Source of the DNA: Viola odorata
Taxonomy: Eukaryota; Streptophyta; Magnoliopsida; Malpighiales; Violaceae
Direction of reading: 5' to 3'
NCBI GenBank assembly: GCA_963691705.1
Contig: OY829541.1
Coordinates: forward strand, 33,244,719 to 33,308,718
DNA length: 64,000 nt
Every line of letters begins with the position of its first letter. Positions within the stretch are counted from its first letter, which is position 1. The position numbers and the translations under genes were made by a program. Of this stretch, positions 1 to 10,337 are shown one piece after another. The notes under the pieces were generated by a model. That model saw only the letters and a list, made by a program, of their open reading frames with translations, searched no databases and was not told the origin of the DNA.

Positions 1-44
1 TACTTTTTTCATGACTGCTTTTGCACTTCCTCTAGCTTTCAACT

Positions 45-425
45 ATGGATGATCTTACGAAGAACTTTCTAATCTCGAAGGCGCACAGCCTGAAGAACCT
101 TGTTGAATCTGACATCGGCTTCCTGGAGACCATGCTGACCAAAACCTCTGAAGATGTCCTAGAGCTTCAGGGGATGATGACCCCTTTGCTGTCCAGACAA
201 GGGGCTGCTTTTATGGAGGATTTTAATCCTATACAGAATGTGTCAAAACTGGCTGTTGCGATCTCCCGCATCGAGGTGACCATTATCATGCTGCAGCATA
301 GGAAAGACCTGCTGTTGTGCTGCTTGAAGGGCATGAGGGTTTCCTCCGCCAAACTGTCTCTAGTGGCAGATGCTCTGGGGGAGATCCCTACTGCTCTTGA
401 GGATAATGTTGGGTCTCATGCTTGA
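45..425 (+). CDS. Hypothetical 126-aa helical protein, antisense to the Tat element
   Basis: I do not recognise this protein. It starts at an ATG with an A three bases upstream (CAACTATGG) and ends at TGA 423-425. It is mostly hydrophobic heptad-like and charged residues (leucine, lysine and glutamate rich), predicted helical, with no signal peptide or membrane segment. A possible 3' splice site (pyrimidine tract ending TCTAG at 31-35) lies just upstream, so this may be the last exon of a gene that begins left of the window. A polyadenylation-like AATAAA occurs near 499. It lies on the same strand as the two antisense genes further right and may belong to the same retrotransposon 3' zone. It could equally be a chance ORF. 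Confidence 0.35.
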   Translation: MDDLTKNFLISKAHSLKNLVESDIGFLETMLTKTSEDVLELQGMMTPLLSRQGAAFMEDFNPIQNVSKLAVAISRIEVTIIMLQHRKDLLLCCLKGMRVSSAKLSLVADALGEIPTALEDNVGSHA

Positions 426-914
426 CTCTTAGTTGTTGTTTTCTTGTTTTACTGCTTTCTGTGTAGACGTTTTGGGTGCTTAGGTTGTTCAGGCTGTAAA
501 TAAAATGTTGCTTTATCTGCCACTCTGTCTTCTACCTTTGATCTCTTACCGTTTGCTGTTATAGTCAGGTATGGTTGTTATAAGCCCAGCCGAAAATGAG
601 TCTTTTCTTGCCATGAGGTGTTTTAGTGCTTTGAGTTTTGGCAATAAATGTCTTACTCGATCCTCCCTTATGCCGCGCTCCCATAACTGGGCAGTTTTTT
701 GGTGCCTTTTGATTGGCGCCGTTCTCAAATAGTTGCGTGCGCCTCATCAGATTCTGTAATCATGATTGTTCTTCTCCAAGTGCACTTATTGCATTCAAGG
801 GACATGTAAAGAGATCGGGATATCTTTTTCCTTGGCTATTTAAAGGGATTTTTCTCTCTTTTTTCTTGTTCACCTTCTTCTTCTTATTTCATTTCTTGGG
901 TTATTTGTGATTTA
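426..914 (+). promoter_or_regulatory. Intergenic spacer with poly(A)-like signal and TATA-like box
   Basis: The left part holds AATAAA near 499, suitable as a poly(A) signal for the upstream ORF. TATTTAAA at 837-844 followed by a long pyrimidine-rich leader (845-905) precedes the ATG at 915 by about 77 bp and looks like a small plus-strand promoter. No coding potential is seen between. Confidence 0.35.
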
Positions 915-1400
915 ATGGCAGATTCCTACTTTCTTGATACTGCGGCGCGCGATTCTCCGCCGACTCCTCCAACTTCGCCAGATTCGGACAATCCTCCCTC
1001 CTTACCTCCATGGAGGCCTACCAAACATTTTGCCAAACGCTTGGGTCGCAAGAACCCAAAGAAAACGAAGAAGACCTTTGAATCTTTTTTTGCTGGTTAT
1101 GAGCCTCACTACTTCGTGCTACAGAAAGGTGATGAAGCGTCACCATCTGCCCCTTGTCCTCCCTCAGAGGAGAGAGTCTCTGCTCAGAATGCCGACTCAG
1201 GACCAGTCGTATTCACTATGGGGAAAAACTCCTGCGCCGCTTCGCCAGAGGAGGCTGCTCCCCCGACAAGCCCAATGGCCAAGCTTTACCAAAGGCCCTG
1301 CAGGATTGACGAGCCTTTTCCTCCCTACAACGGGGACCTGCCGCTCTCGGATGATGACAGTGTTTTCTACTATGACATGTATTGTCCTGACGAGGATTAG
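915..1400 (+). CDS. Hypothetical 161-aa proline-rich protein, antisense to the Tat element
   Basis: The function is not recognised. The ATG follows a TATA-like box and a pyrimidine-rich leader. The N-terminal 40 residues are rich in proline, serine and aspartate. Residues about 40-60 are strongly basic (KRLGRKNPKKTKK), like a nuclear localisation signal. The C-terminus is acidic and aromatic (DDDSVFYYDMYCPDED). No catalytic motif or membrane segment is visible. CAATAAATTG at about 1445 may serve as a poly(A) signal. The overlapping +2 frame also stays open (934-1425), but its arginine/leucine-rich content is typical of a shadow frame. It may be an accessory antisense ORF of the Tat element. 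Confidence 0.4.
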   Translation: MADSYFLDTAARDSPPTPPTSPDSDNPPSLPPWRPTKHFAKRLGRKNPKKTKKTFESFFAGYEPHYFVLQKGDEASPSAPCPPSEERVSAQNADSGPVVFTMGKNSCAASPEEAAPPTSPMAKLYQRPCRIDEPFPPYNGDLPLSDDDSVFYYDMYCPDED

Positions 1401-1865
1401 TGGCATAGCGTTAGGTTTGCTGTAGATGCCGTGGGGCTTTTAATCAATAAATTGATGTTTTTCTTTGTCTTGCCATTGTGCGAATTTGTCGATAGCTGAC
1501 GTAAAAATGTTAGCTTTGTTGCGTCAAGTTCTCTATAACTTTTTTAACTTGGCCAATCATTAACTGCCACTTGGTAGGTCGTGGCGAGTAACTGCTTGCT
1601 TCTAACTTCTGAGCATCATTCCACGTGGCTCCTTTCTTTTACACGCGTCCTTGTGCGACTGGTGGTTTAATTAATGCTGCGACACTTTGGGTCTTTAAAA
1701 GAGATTATCTTCTCTTTCTAATGCTTTTTGCTCTTATTTCAAATTTTCTCCTTATATTTTCTGCAAGGTTCTCTTCCGTCTTTCGCCCTTCGCCGATTCC
1801 GCCCGCGGATCTCTCCCTTCGAGGTATCACTCTATCCCTTTAGATTTTCTGTTCGTTAGTTTATT
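1401..1865 (+). promoter_or_regulatory. Spacer and possible promoter of the first antisense gene
   Basis: The sequence is AT-rich, with CTTTAAAAGAG at about 1692 as a weak TATA candidate, then a pyrimidine-rich leader to the ATG at 1866. There is no other ORF of note. Confidence 0.25.
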
Positions 1866-4004
1866 ATGGTTGTGACTAGAACTAGACGATTTTTCTGGAG
1901 ACCCATGGATCCAGAAATCGTACGATCACCCAGTATTTTCACTTGCGATGCAGTTTTAAACGCTGAATTGGAGGAGAATGGTATTACTTTCCCTCCCGGG
2001 TGTGTCCCCACTATTCCCGAGGGTGACATGCGCCTTCACGATCCTCTATGGGGAAACTATAGAATGGTCTACTTTAAAATGTTTCTCTATGGCTTTCGTC
2101 TCCCAGTTCATGACTCAATAATAACACTACTGCGAAAGTACAAGCTTAATCCTGCCCAGATAACTCCTTCTTCCTGGTGTGGGGTTTCTGCCTTTCTTCG
2201 CGCTTGCGAGTTGGAGGGCATTCTCGCCCCATCTCTGAATTCATTTCGCAAATTCTTTAGCATGACTTGTCACGATTGTTTAATCAACATTACTCCAAGG
2301 TGGGACGACGCGTTTGTGCAGTCGTTCTAGCAGCGATTTTGTGGTTTTGAGAGGACTGTGGCTGACTGGAAAAATAACTTTTTTATTCTTGAGCTACCGT
2401 CTCGTTGGTGGCGCTGCGGCTTTAATCAAGAGCTTGTAGGTCCTCTTTGGCCAAACCCAGCGGTGTTGACTAGGAGCGAGCTTGATCAAGCTAACGCTTT
2501 GTTGGATAGAAGTACTCGTTATCGCATTCGAGAATTCGCCTCATACAATCTTCTAAACGAGTGCGTTATGGGTGAGCTTGTCTTTTTCTCCTCCTTTTCC
2601 TTCCTTCATCCTTTTATGTTCTCACATATTCCATTATCAGGGGATACTGACGGGCAACCCTTAGGGGGAACTAACGCCCCTTTGAATGTGATGCCGCTCA
2701 GAACTATGCCGGCCTCCCCTCCTTCCCCATGCTCCGGTCCTCGAGGCGCTCTGCCCAAAAGGGGAAAAACAAAGACAGTCGCTAGGAGGGGGCGAGGGCG
2801 TGCTATCTCCGCGCGAGCTTCCCGCTTTATCGATAATTGGCTGCCGCCTCGTCAGGGGAGAATAAATATAAGTCGGCCTGTGACTCGGCTAGTTAATAGT
2901 GACTATAGCAGCCAAAGCGAAGATGCGGATGCCAAGCCAGACCTTTGTCATGCCTCCTCGCTTCAGCGAAAGAAAGTGAGGGTAACCATAAATGGGCAGG
3001 CTACCGGGACTTCTTCTGATCATGTTGTCATAAGGGTTGCCGTAGCGCCTGCCGCTTCTTCTTCAGCAAGAGTTTCTCAAACAGCGGTAGTTGTTGATGC
3101 GCCGACGGTCTGTCCCCCTACCGCTGCTACAGTCTCGTTGGTGACAGATTCTCCTCCGCCGCCTAACGCTCCTGACTCTCCCATCTCTCAATTTATTCCT
3201 GACGTTACGACAACGACTTCTCCAACTTCTAAACTACCGCTCACGGCTCTTCCTCGTTTGTTTTTTACTTCTATCTCCGAGGTGAGTAATAAAGGTTCTC
3301 CTCCGACTCCGATGATCAATCTCTCTCCTGATGGGCCTAAAGGGACTCCGTGCTATCGCATGGACCTAACGGGCTTTGGCTTCAACAGCCTCCGTGCTGC
3401 AGGAGTAGAAAATCCCTTCTCAAGGGACGAGTTTACCGCGCCTCTGATAGGAGAAATGATGCGCTTTTCTTCAGAGAAAGAGAAATTTCTTTAGCTTTCA
3501 CCGGAGGCTCGCTGCAGGCATGTTGTGAATGATTCTCTCGATATCTTCCGCTATTTTCACAATGCGGTAGAGGCTTTTGACGGCGAGATTCGAGATTCAG
3601 CCCGCGCCATGTGCGCTCAGAAGGTGCAGCTTGATCGGTCGTTAGAACAGACGGGGTTGCTGGCTCGTCTTTACGACGATTCTCAGAGGGAACTGAGCAG
3701 AGAAAAGTCCAAAGGGAAAGCGATAGCCGATGTGCTGAAGGCGGAGTTAGCTTTGGAAAGAGAGAAGAATCTTATTCTTCATGAAGAGATGCTGGCTCGA
3801 GACGAGGAATTTTCTAGGCTTCCGCTAAAGATGGAGCTTTGGAAGAAGAAAGTCCTGGAGGCTCTCACTTCTGGGCTTGCTGCCCGTTTTGGGAGTGGTT
3901 CCTTCAATCCGACCGATGCTGTTGATTGTGTTTCTGCCATAATAGGCAAAGTAAATAAAGATGGAAATGATGCATCTTCCTCCGGGGGAGAGAAAATCTG
4001 GTGA
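1866..4004 (+). pseudogene. Antisense ORF copy 1 (Transposase_28-like / plant 'gypsy-type transposon' protein), broken by two TAG stops
   Basis: One reading frame runs through 1866-4004 with in-frame TAG at 2328-2330 and 3492-3494. Residues about 60-145 (FKMFLYGFRLPVHDSI, then LNPAQITPSSW and FLRACELEGI) match what I know of the plant 'putative gypsy-type transposon' domain (PF04195, Transposase_28), which occurs in antisense ORFs of Tat elements. The WKNNFFILELPSRWW segment is the usual end of that domain. A 69-nt intron is predicted at 2572-2640 (ATGG/GTGAGC to TTATCAG). The middle is Ser/Pro/Ala-rich and low-complexity; the C-terminal ~110 residues are charged and predicted coiled coil. 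It is diverged from but collinear with 4661-6989. Function is unknown; it is transcribed, if at all, against the element. Confidence 0.7.
2572..2640 (+). other. Predicted intron in antisense ORF copy 1
   Basis: The 5' site is G/GTGAGC after ATGG, followed by a T/C-rich body and a 3' site TTATCAG. Length is 69 nt, and both spliced and unspliced forms keep frame. The same position (after an M-G codon pair, phase 1) carries a 71-nt intron in copy 2, which is the main support. Confidence 0.6.
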
Positions 4005-4660
4005 CGATTGCGGTGGCATGCAACGACTTTTCTCTTTGATTATTGTCCTCTCTGTCTATATTTATTCTTCAATTTATCACTCGTTTTTCTCGAAAACATT
4101 TATCATTTGCTATTCTTGTTATAAGGCTGGCGCTTTCACTGTTATTGATATTTTTCCCTCAAACGCTGGATTTGTCGTATTATCGATGTTACTTGCGCTG
4201 CCGCGCTATTTCGTGAGATTGCGTGTCAGAGTTGATGCTGCTTTTCAGAGCATTAAATGCTTATGAATCCCCTCACTGATGCGATCGAAAAATGATGATG
4301 AGAAAGGACACGTGTCTTTCTTATGGTGAAGCATTTGAGATGGGCAGCTTCTAGGGAGTAGCGGGGATTGAAGCGTTCCTCTTTTGAAGTTGTGTCCTTC
4401 GCGCATGTCGCGCCCTTTCATTGCGCCATCTCACCATGTGTTAGTTGCTAACTAGTCACACCCTTTCAACCCCTTTTAGGGTTATATAATGTTTTTCTCC
4501 CCATATCTTTTTCTTTTTTATCTCTTTCCCCGCTCATTGCTTCCTTCTGAAAATAACTCACGCCGTTTCTTCTTCTTCGCTCTGGGATTCTTGGGATTTC
4601 TTTTAAGAAAGTACACACATTACTTCCTTCTTTTATTTTCTTTTTCCTTTTTTACTGGCT
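4005..4660 (+). promoter_or_regulatory. Intergenic region with promoter of antisense gene copy 2
   Basis: A clear TATA box, GTTATATAATG at 4481-4491, lies about 175 bp before the ATG at 4661 and is followed by a long pyrimidine-rich leader (4491-4650) typical of plant 5' UTRs. The left part (4005-4300) is AT-rich and probably the 3' UTR of copy 1. The overlapping 101-aa frame at 3961-4266 is judged a chance ORF. Confidence 0.45.
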
Positions 4661-6989
4661 ATGGCTAAGACCTCATCTTCAAAATCTGTCGAGGGAGAAA
4701 GTTCCCAAAAATCTGCTGGGGAGCGGAAGATCAGTGACACCCCCACTTGTCTTTACACCTTGCCCTTAGTTCATCGTTGTCTGTCTGGTTTCGATGTTCG
4801 GTTTCCTCAGGGCTATTCTACTAGTGTCGCCACTGACCCTCTTCGTCTTAATAGCGCATTGCCTGATAATAGTAGGATATTGTATGCTAAAATGTTTGAT
4901 CATGGGTTTTGGCTTCCCCTTGACCCACTTGTAAAACTGTTGTTGGCCGATTCTGACTTGAATCCGGCCCAACTGAGTCCTAACGCAATTTGCATTGTTA
5001 GCGCTTTTGCGGCGCTGTGCCGGTTCAAAGGGATTGAGTCCCCTTCATTAGCGCTACTTCATGATATTTTCTAGTTGTATTCCCACAAGGGGGTAATATC
5101 GATATCACCCCGCTATGATGATGACTCGCTGAAGTCCTTTACTTGGAAACTTATGGGTATCGAGTCTTCCGTTCCTCGTTGGAAAGAAGAATTTTTATTG
5201 TTAACCTGCCCGAGCCTTTGTGAAGAACTGGCTTTAACGAGGAAATCAAAAACGAGGCCTGGGGTAGCAGAAAGCCACTCTCCGATCCGGAAGAAGGTTG
5301 GTTAAAAACGCTGCTCCAGATGGACTTCAGTGTTGACACTCGTAAAGTGGCAAACGGAGTGGCAGTTCCAGATTGTAGAATGGGTGAGCGTTTGCCCTTA
5401 CTATCTCATGCTGCTGGAAAATGCTAACGCTAACATTTTTTCATGACTGTGCAGTGGTTCCGCCTGGTTGGGAGCCTGAATATATTCGGAGAAAAAAGAG
5501 GAGGGAGCAAGCGCGAAGAGCCCAGGCTGCCGCTGCCGCTGCTGCTGAAGGTGAGGCTATCGGTGTTACTTTGGTCGGGCCACCTTCTCAAGGAGTTGCT
5601 GCCACCGCCAGTGCTGTTGAGACGTCGTCTTCGCGGGTGCGTGTTACGAGAAGGAAAAGAAGTAAAAAGTCAGCTGCCATACCTCCTGCCCTTTCCCAGG
5701 CTACCGCGTCTCCAGAAGTGTCTACTGGTCAAATTCCTACCGGAATTCCCTTGGCTTCTCCTTCTGACCAGGTATATCTTTTCGCTACCGCTCCTGATTT
5801 CTTATTTCTCTTGCCGTATCCTCATTGCATTTCCATTCTTAGGGAGTTGGCCACGTTTCCCCACACTCTCCTTCTCACGACGATGCCCTTTGCGAGCGAG
5901 CTTGCCGAGCGGCGGAGGAAGATTCGCCACGACCTTCATAGCAGTCCATCGTCATCTAGCGTTAACCCACCCCTAACAACTGTCACGAGGGATGACGCGC
6001 CTCTCAGACAACCTCAAGGTGCTGGCCCTTCTGCCGATATCCGTACTTTTGCTGACTCTCCCATCCATTCTACCACTGGTGCTGTATGTTTTAATTCGGA
6101 GATGTTAGGTTATGAGGCAGTTGGTGGTGGTGAGTCTTTTGTTTCCACCCTAGAGGGAACTGCTGACCGCCCTTCTTCTCCTCCTGCAATGTTTTTTGTT
6201 CCTTCGTCCCCGCTTGCTGCCGCAAAGGACAATTCCGGCTCTGACTTTACGATTGGTGTGACTCCGTACGCTCCTCCCAGCTTTCCTACTCATCTCGTTA
6301 ACCTGGGTGGCCTCAGGGAGAAGGCTTTTTAAGTTTCTGATTCCGATAGCCCTGAGGCTGTTCTTGCGTCTACATCTCTTTTGGCGGCTCGAATATTGTC
6401 GCACCAAAGGGAGAAGGATGCGTTTGTCGCCAAGGGTCATCAAGGACGTATGGATTTTCTTCGTTCTCAAATATTTTCCTCTTTCTGCCATGCTCATTAT
6501 TTGGGTGAAGCCAGTGCTAAGGAGGCGGCGGAAAAACAAAGAGAAATAGATGTCCTATCTTCTGAACGTCACAGATTTTTGGATGTCATGACAACTTCCA
6601 AGTAGGAGGCGGAAGCTGCTAAACAAGATGCGAGTGCTGCCAAGCAAGAGGCAGAGGCTGCCAAACTCGCGTTGGAGGAGGAGAAGCAGAAAAGCATCGC
6701 TCTAAGTATACGCCTTTCTGAAGAAGGGACTGCACTATCGTTAGAAAGGCAACGGAATGCTGAATTGGCTGCCAATCTTAGCCTTTCTGCCGAGAAATGC
6801 CATTGGTATCTGAGAGAGGGGGCAATGCTCATGACAGAGACCTTCATGCGTCATCATGGGATGAGCGATGCTTAGATTGAAACCCTTTCTGCCTTTTTTG
6901 AGGAGAGGTCTTCACAGGTATCTGACGAAGATTTCTACAGTGCGAGGGCCGCCAATCAGGGGGGGAACGACACGTCAACCACTTCTTAA
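4661..6989 (+). pseudogene. Antisense ORF copy 2 (Transposase_28-like), degraded
   Basis: It is collinear with copy 1. The Transposase_28-like block lies at residues about 55-137 (AKMFDHGFWLPLDPLVKLL, then LNPAQLSPNA) with a Ser/Lys-rich N-terminus. An alanine-rich low-complexity middle and a long coiled-coil C-terminus (repeated EAEAAKQ heptads, 6500-6870) follow. Breaks seen: TAG at 5072-5074; a frameshift near 5190-5200, visible because the sequence resembling copy 1's WW-containing segment continues in another frame; a TGA near 5219 in that frame; TAA 6330-6332; TAG 6603-6605; TAG 6872-6874. The frame finally ends with TAA near 6987. A 71-nt intron is predicted at 5384-5454. It ends about 107 bp before the Athila insertion. 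Confidence 0.7.
5384..5454 (+). other. Predicted intron in antisense ORF copy 2
   Basis: TGG/GTGAGC at the 5' end and GACTGTGCAG at the 3' end. Length is 71 nt, not a multiple of three. Removing it joins the exon ending ...CRM-G to VVPPGWEP in frame. The position matches the intron of copy 1. Confidence 0.65.
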
Positions 6990-7096
6990 ACTTTGCCCTT
7001 TGCCTCTTGACTTTTTGTTGCCGGGATGGCTTAGTCCATCCTTTGGGAATTTTCCTGTTATTTTGACGATGTCGCCGCTTTTTTCTTCGTTGGTCT

Positions 7097-8788
7097 TGAC
7101 GGGTGTCGAATCCGTTCATAAAATAAATAAAATACAACTCAGTGCTATGCTACAAATTAATGCAGATAGTGGTGAGAGGATCGATCCCACAAGGACAAAC
7201 TTCGCCTAATTCTTGGAGTTCCTGTAAATAACCAAGTAAAAGAAACCAAGTTTTGGGGTTGAGATATAATTAAACGAAAATCCAGTGGATTTAAGATCAG
7301 TTGAAAACAATAAAAACAGCTTTAAAATAGAGAGAATTACAGTGGAGAAAATATTCCGGGTAGAGATCATTGCGAGATGGCATTGGTAAGTTGTTGATCA
7401 TTGACAAGATTATTGACAAAATACATTTTCGAAATGGTTTTCATAGAAGAAGTTGTGGAACCAGCTCACACTAGATTCCCAACCTGCTACAAAAGTATTT
7501 AAAAGAATCACTTCATTTTAAACACCCTAATCTTCCCAAGTTCATCCTAAGATTCTAATCCGCCACTTTGCCTTGGCTATGCAGAGCCTTCTACAAAGGA
7601 ATCAGAATACTTATGGAAGTACTTGAGAGATTGATTAAAGACAGTGAGGTCCCTCTTCTAGACAAGGGAATACTTTCATCATCCACGAGTCTGGTCTAGT
7701 CTGGCACTTGACCCAGCTGTCACCTAGGTCGGCCCTTCTCAAGGCCTCGGGATGGGATGACCGCCTAATTCAATTTCTTCTATCAGCTTAGACCAAGCAA
7801 ATACCCCTCATGCCCTGCTGATTTGTCTACAAACGTTCTCTAAGAGTGATGTAATCACAAGAGAACTGACTACACTTGCCCGAATTAAATTCAAGGTGAT
7901 CAAGCTCAAAAATTAATAAAGACAAGTTTAAAATTAAAACAAGAAGGTTTGAAATATGAAATTCATTTCTATTAAGCTTAAACAAGTCTCACAATCAACA
8001 TACCAGCCAATCTCTTGATCCCTACCAGGAACTTGGAGTTTAGTTACAATACATAATCAAAATAAACAAAAGAAGTTCAAATCCGAAATTACAAAGAGTG
8101 CTGGAATTTCTGGAAAAAGTTGGTAAATGCTGATTTTTCTCCCTACTGTTCTTGATTGTCCGAATGCAATCCCCTCTCTTTTCAAAACTCAATCTTGCTA
8201 CCTTAAATTGGTCTTTCATTTGCCCGCCAACTCCTCTCCAAGGACAGTCCACGCCAGCTCACAAGCTCCCAAAATCTTGTCTTCAAAGTGGTTGTAAACT
8301 AGTGGGAACATTCCCTTAAAATAAGGAAGAATGTTTGATGCATTCTTCCAAGGACGTTTGTAAGCTCAAGAGAATAACAAAGAGTGGCCCAAGAAGTCTA
8401 GTGTCTGCAAATAATGTGTCCCAAGAAGACAGGAAATGCACTAGAGATTAAATAAACCCGGCACGCGGATTCATGGAAAGTGCAGATCCAGCTGGCCTTC
8501 CGGAGGGACGCTTCTTGTCGAGGCCTAGAGGAGAGCTGATCTCGGCAAAATAGAGGAGTGGCCTTGAGACGAACAGACCAACTTCAAAGCGGCAAGGCTG
8601 AAAATGGAACTTCAACACCATATGATTGATTACAGCTCTATTCTTCAAGCTTTTCACTCCTTTCCTTCACATTGATGCTCCAAAGGCTGAATCATAAGAA
8701 AGGAAGCAAATAGGCTCAAAGTAGCATATTTACCATCTCAATTACTAGGAAAAGAGATAGTAAAACAACCAAAATAATCCATCAATCA
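7097..8788 (-). repeat. 3' LTR of the Athila-like element
   Basis: It pairs with 15892-17583 at equal length. Differences seen by eye include positions near 7199, 7230, 7403, 7420, 7629 and 8223. It contains palindromic units at 7727-7762, 8506-8541 and 8544-8579. Confidence 0.95.
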
Positions 8789-8801
8789 TAATCCCCCACA
8801 C
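8789..8801 (-). promoter_or_regulatory. Polypurine tract of the Athila-like element
   Basis: On the minus strand it reads GTGTGGGGGATTA directly before the 3' LTR start TGATTGATGG, the position and composition expected of a plus-strand priming site. Confidence 0.85.
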
Positions 8802-10337
8802 TTAATCCATGCTTGCCCCCAAGCATGAACTAAGACAGACAAAGAAAAGACACAACAGAAACAAACACACAAACAAGACACAAAAACGACAATCAAACAA
8901 ACACACCAACAACACACCAACTACACCCCCTTTGAGCAGAAATAAAATCCCTAGACTTGACTCATGCACACACCTCAAAGATCAACTCTTTCAAGCAAGA
9001 TTCAACACATCTACCATCACAAATGAGCAAGCATTCAGATAGTGGTATGATAGGCTGCTATACAACCATAAAATACAAACCTAGGGCCTCTGTTTTCTTC
9101 TCCTTTCGACTCTATAACCAAACATTGCTGCTGACTCTCAAGCAAATAAATTAAAAACGCAAGCAATAGGCAAAGAACATTATTAAAACAAGGAGTGAGC
9201 CAAAGGCTTCTTTTATTCTTCTTCACCTTTCTTATTCTATTTTTTCTTTTTCTTTTTCTTCTCTTCCTTCTTTTTCTTCTTTTTTTTTTTTTTTTTTTTC
9301 TGTTTTTCTCTTCTTCTTTCCGCATCCCTTTCTTTTCTTTAGGCCTTCGGCCTCTTATACCTCCTTTCTTTCCACAATCCCATTTTTAACATGCACATGC
9401 AGACTTGACTCTCATCATGGTGCTATAATCGGTCCAACAACGGGAGTTAGCACACAACCGACCGGAAGTTTCTCCAAATTGGGACGATGGTGCCGAACCA
9501 CCAACGTCGTGCAATCCGGAGGGTATGATGAGAAGCCACACACAAGGAATTTAAATGGCACACAAACAAGCAAAATTAAAGGACTAGGCAGCAATGAGAG
9601 GATAGGATCCTCATCCCAAGATCTAAGGAGAAGCAAACAATCAGCCCTAGCAAAGTACTTTCTAGGGCAGCAAAACTAATCATACATCTATAGGAATAAA
9701 TGCTCAATTGCAAGGTCTGATGTATTCAATATTGCAAGACAGAGTTGATAAATCAAGTGTGTGCACAAGACAAGTTTTCGGGATTAAATTCCATGACAAA
9801 AGGGGTGGGACACAACAAAAAGGACAAACAAAAACTCATGCAACAACAAAATAAAAACAAGCAGTGGCGCAAGCAACAAATAAAAATAATCATGCAGTAA
9901 AAAGAGAAAAACAAACAGGAGAAACATGCATAAAAACTACAAATAAAAGCATGCATTAAAACACAAATCACAAAAAAAAAAAAAAAAAAAGAAACACGAA
10001 AGTGTCTCCCCCACACTTATCGGACACATTGTCCTCAATGTGAAGGAGACTAAACAACAAACAAACAAAAAAGAAACAAACAGCAAAACAAAAGAAACAA
10101 AAACAAAGGAAAAGGAACAGAAGAAACCGGGGGCTTATTTCGGAGGGGCTGGTAGATGCGGGGCTGAAGGTTTGGACTGCTCATGTCAAGGCCTTGGGAC
10201 GAAGCGACCTGACTGAGATCCATTCATGTTGCCTTGAATGATCAGAGGAAAAGGCATGAAATGACATGGGTTGCCTCCCATGTAGCGTCCCCGTTTATAG
10301 TCTCGGACTCGACTGAATGACCTTTCATGTTGTATCA
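8802..10337 (-). other. 3' non-coding region of the Athila-like element
   Basis: About 1.5 kb between pol and the polypurine tract. It holds a pyrimidine tract with 20 T (around 9280-9299), an A-run near 9969-9988, and GGGTTGCCTCCCATG at about 10269, a short sequence that recurs after pol in Athila-type elements. A palindromic unit is at 10174-10209. Minus-strand ORFs here are low-complexity, and I see no env-like protein. Confidence 0.7.

Noticed and set aside
934..1425. Overlapping frame to the 915-1400 ORF
   Set aside because: Arg/Leu-rich content and poor start context make it a likely shadow frame.
5772..5842. Second possible intron in antisense copy 2 (CAG/GTATAT to TTCTTAG)
   Set aside because: Removal shifts to a frame that soon stops, and copy 1 has no counterpart.
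9035..10016. Minus-strand ORFs after Athila pol, considered as an env gene
   Set aside because: Low-complexity, dominated by homopolymer and purine tracts; no signal peptide plus transmembrane arrangement.
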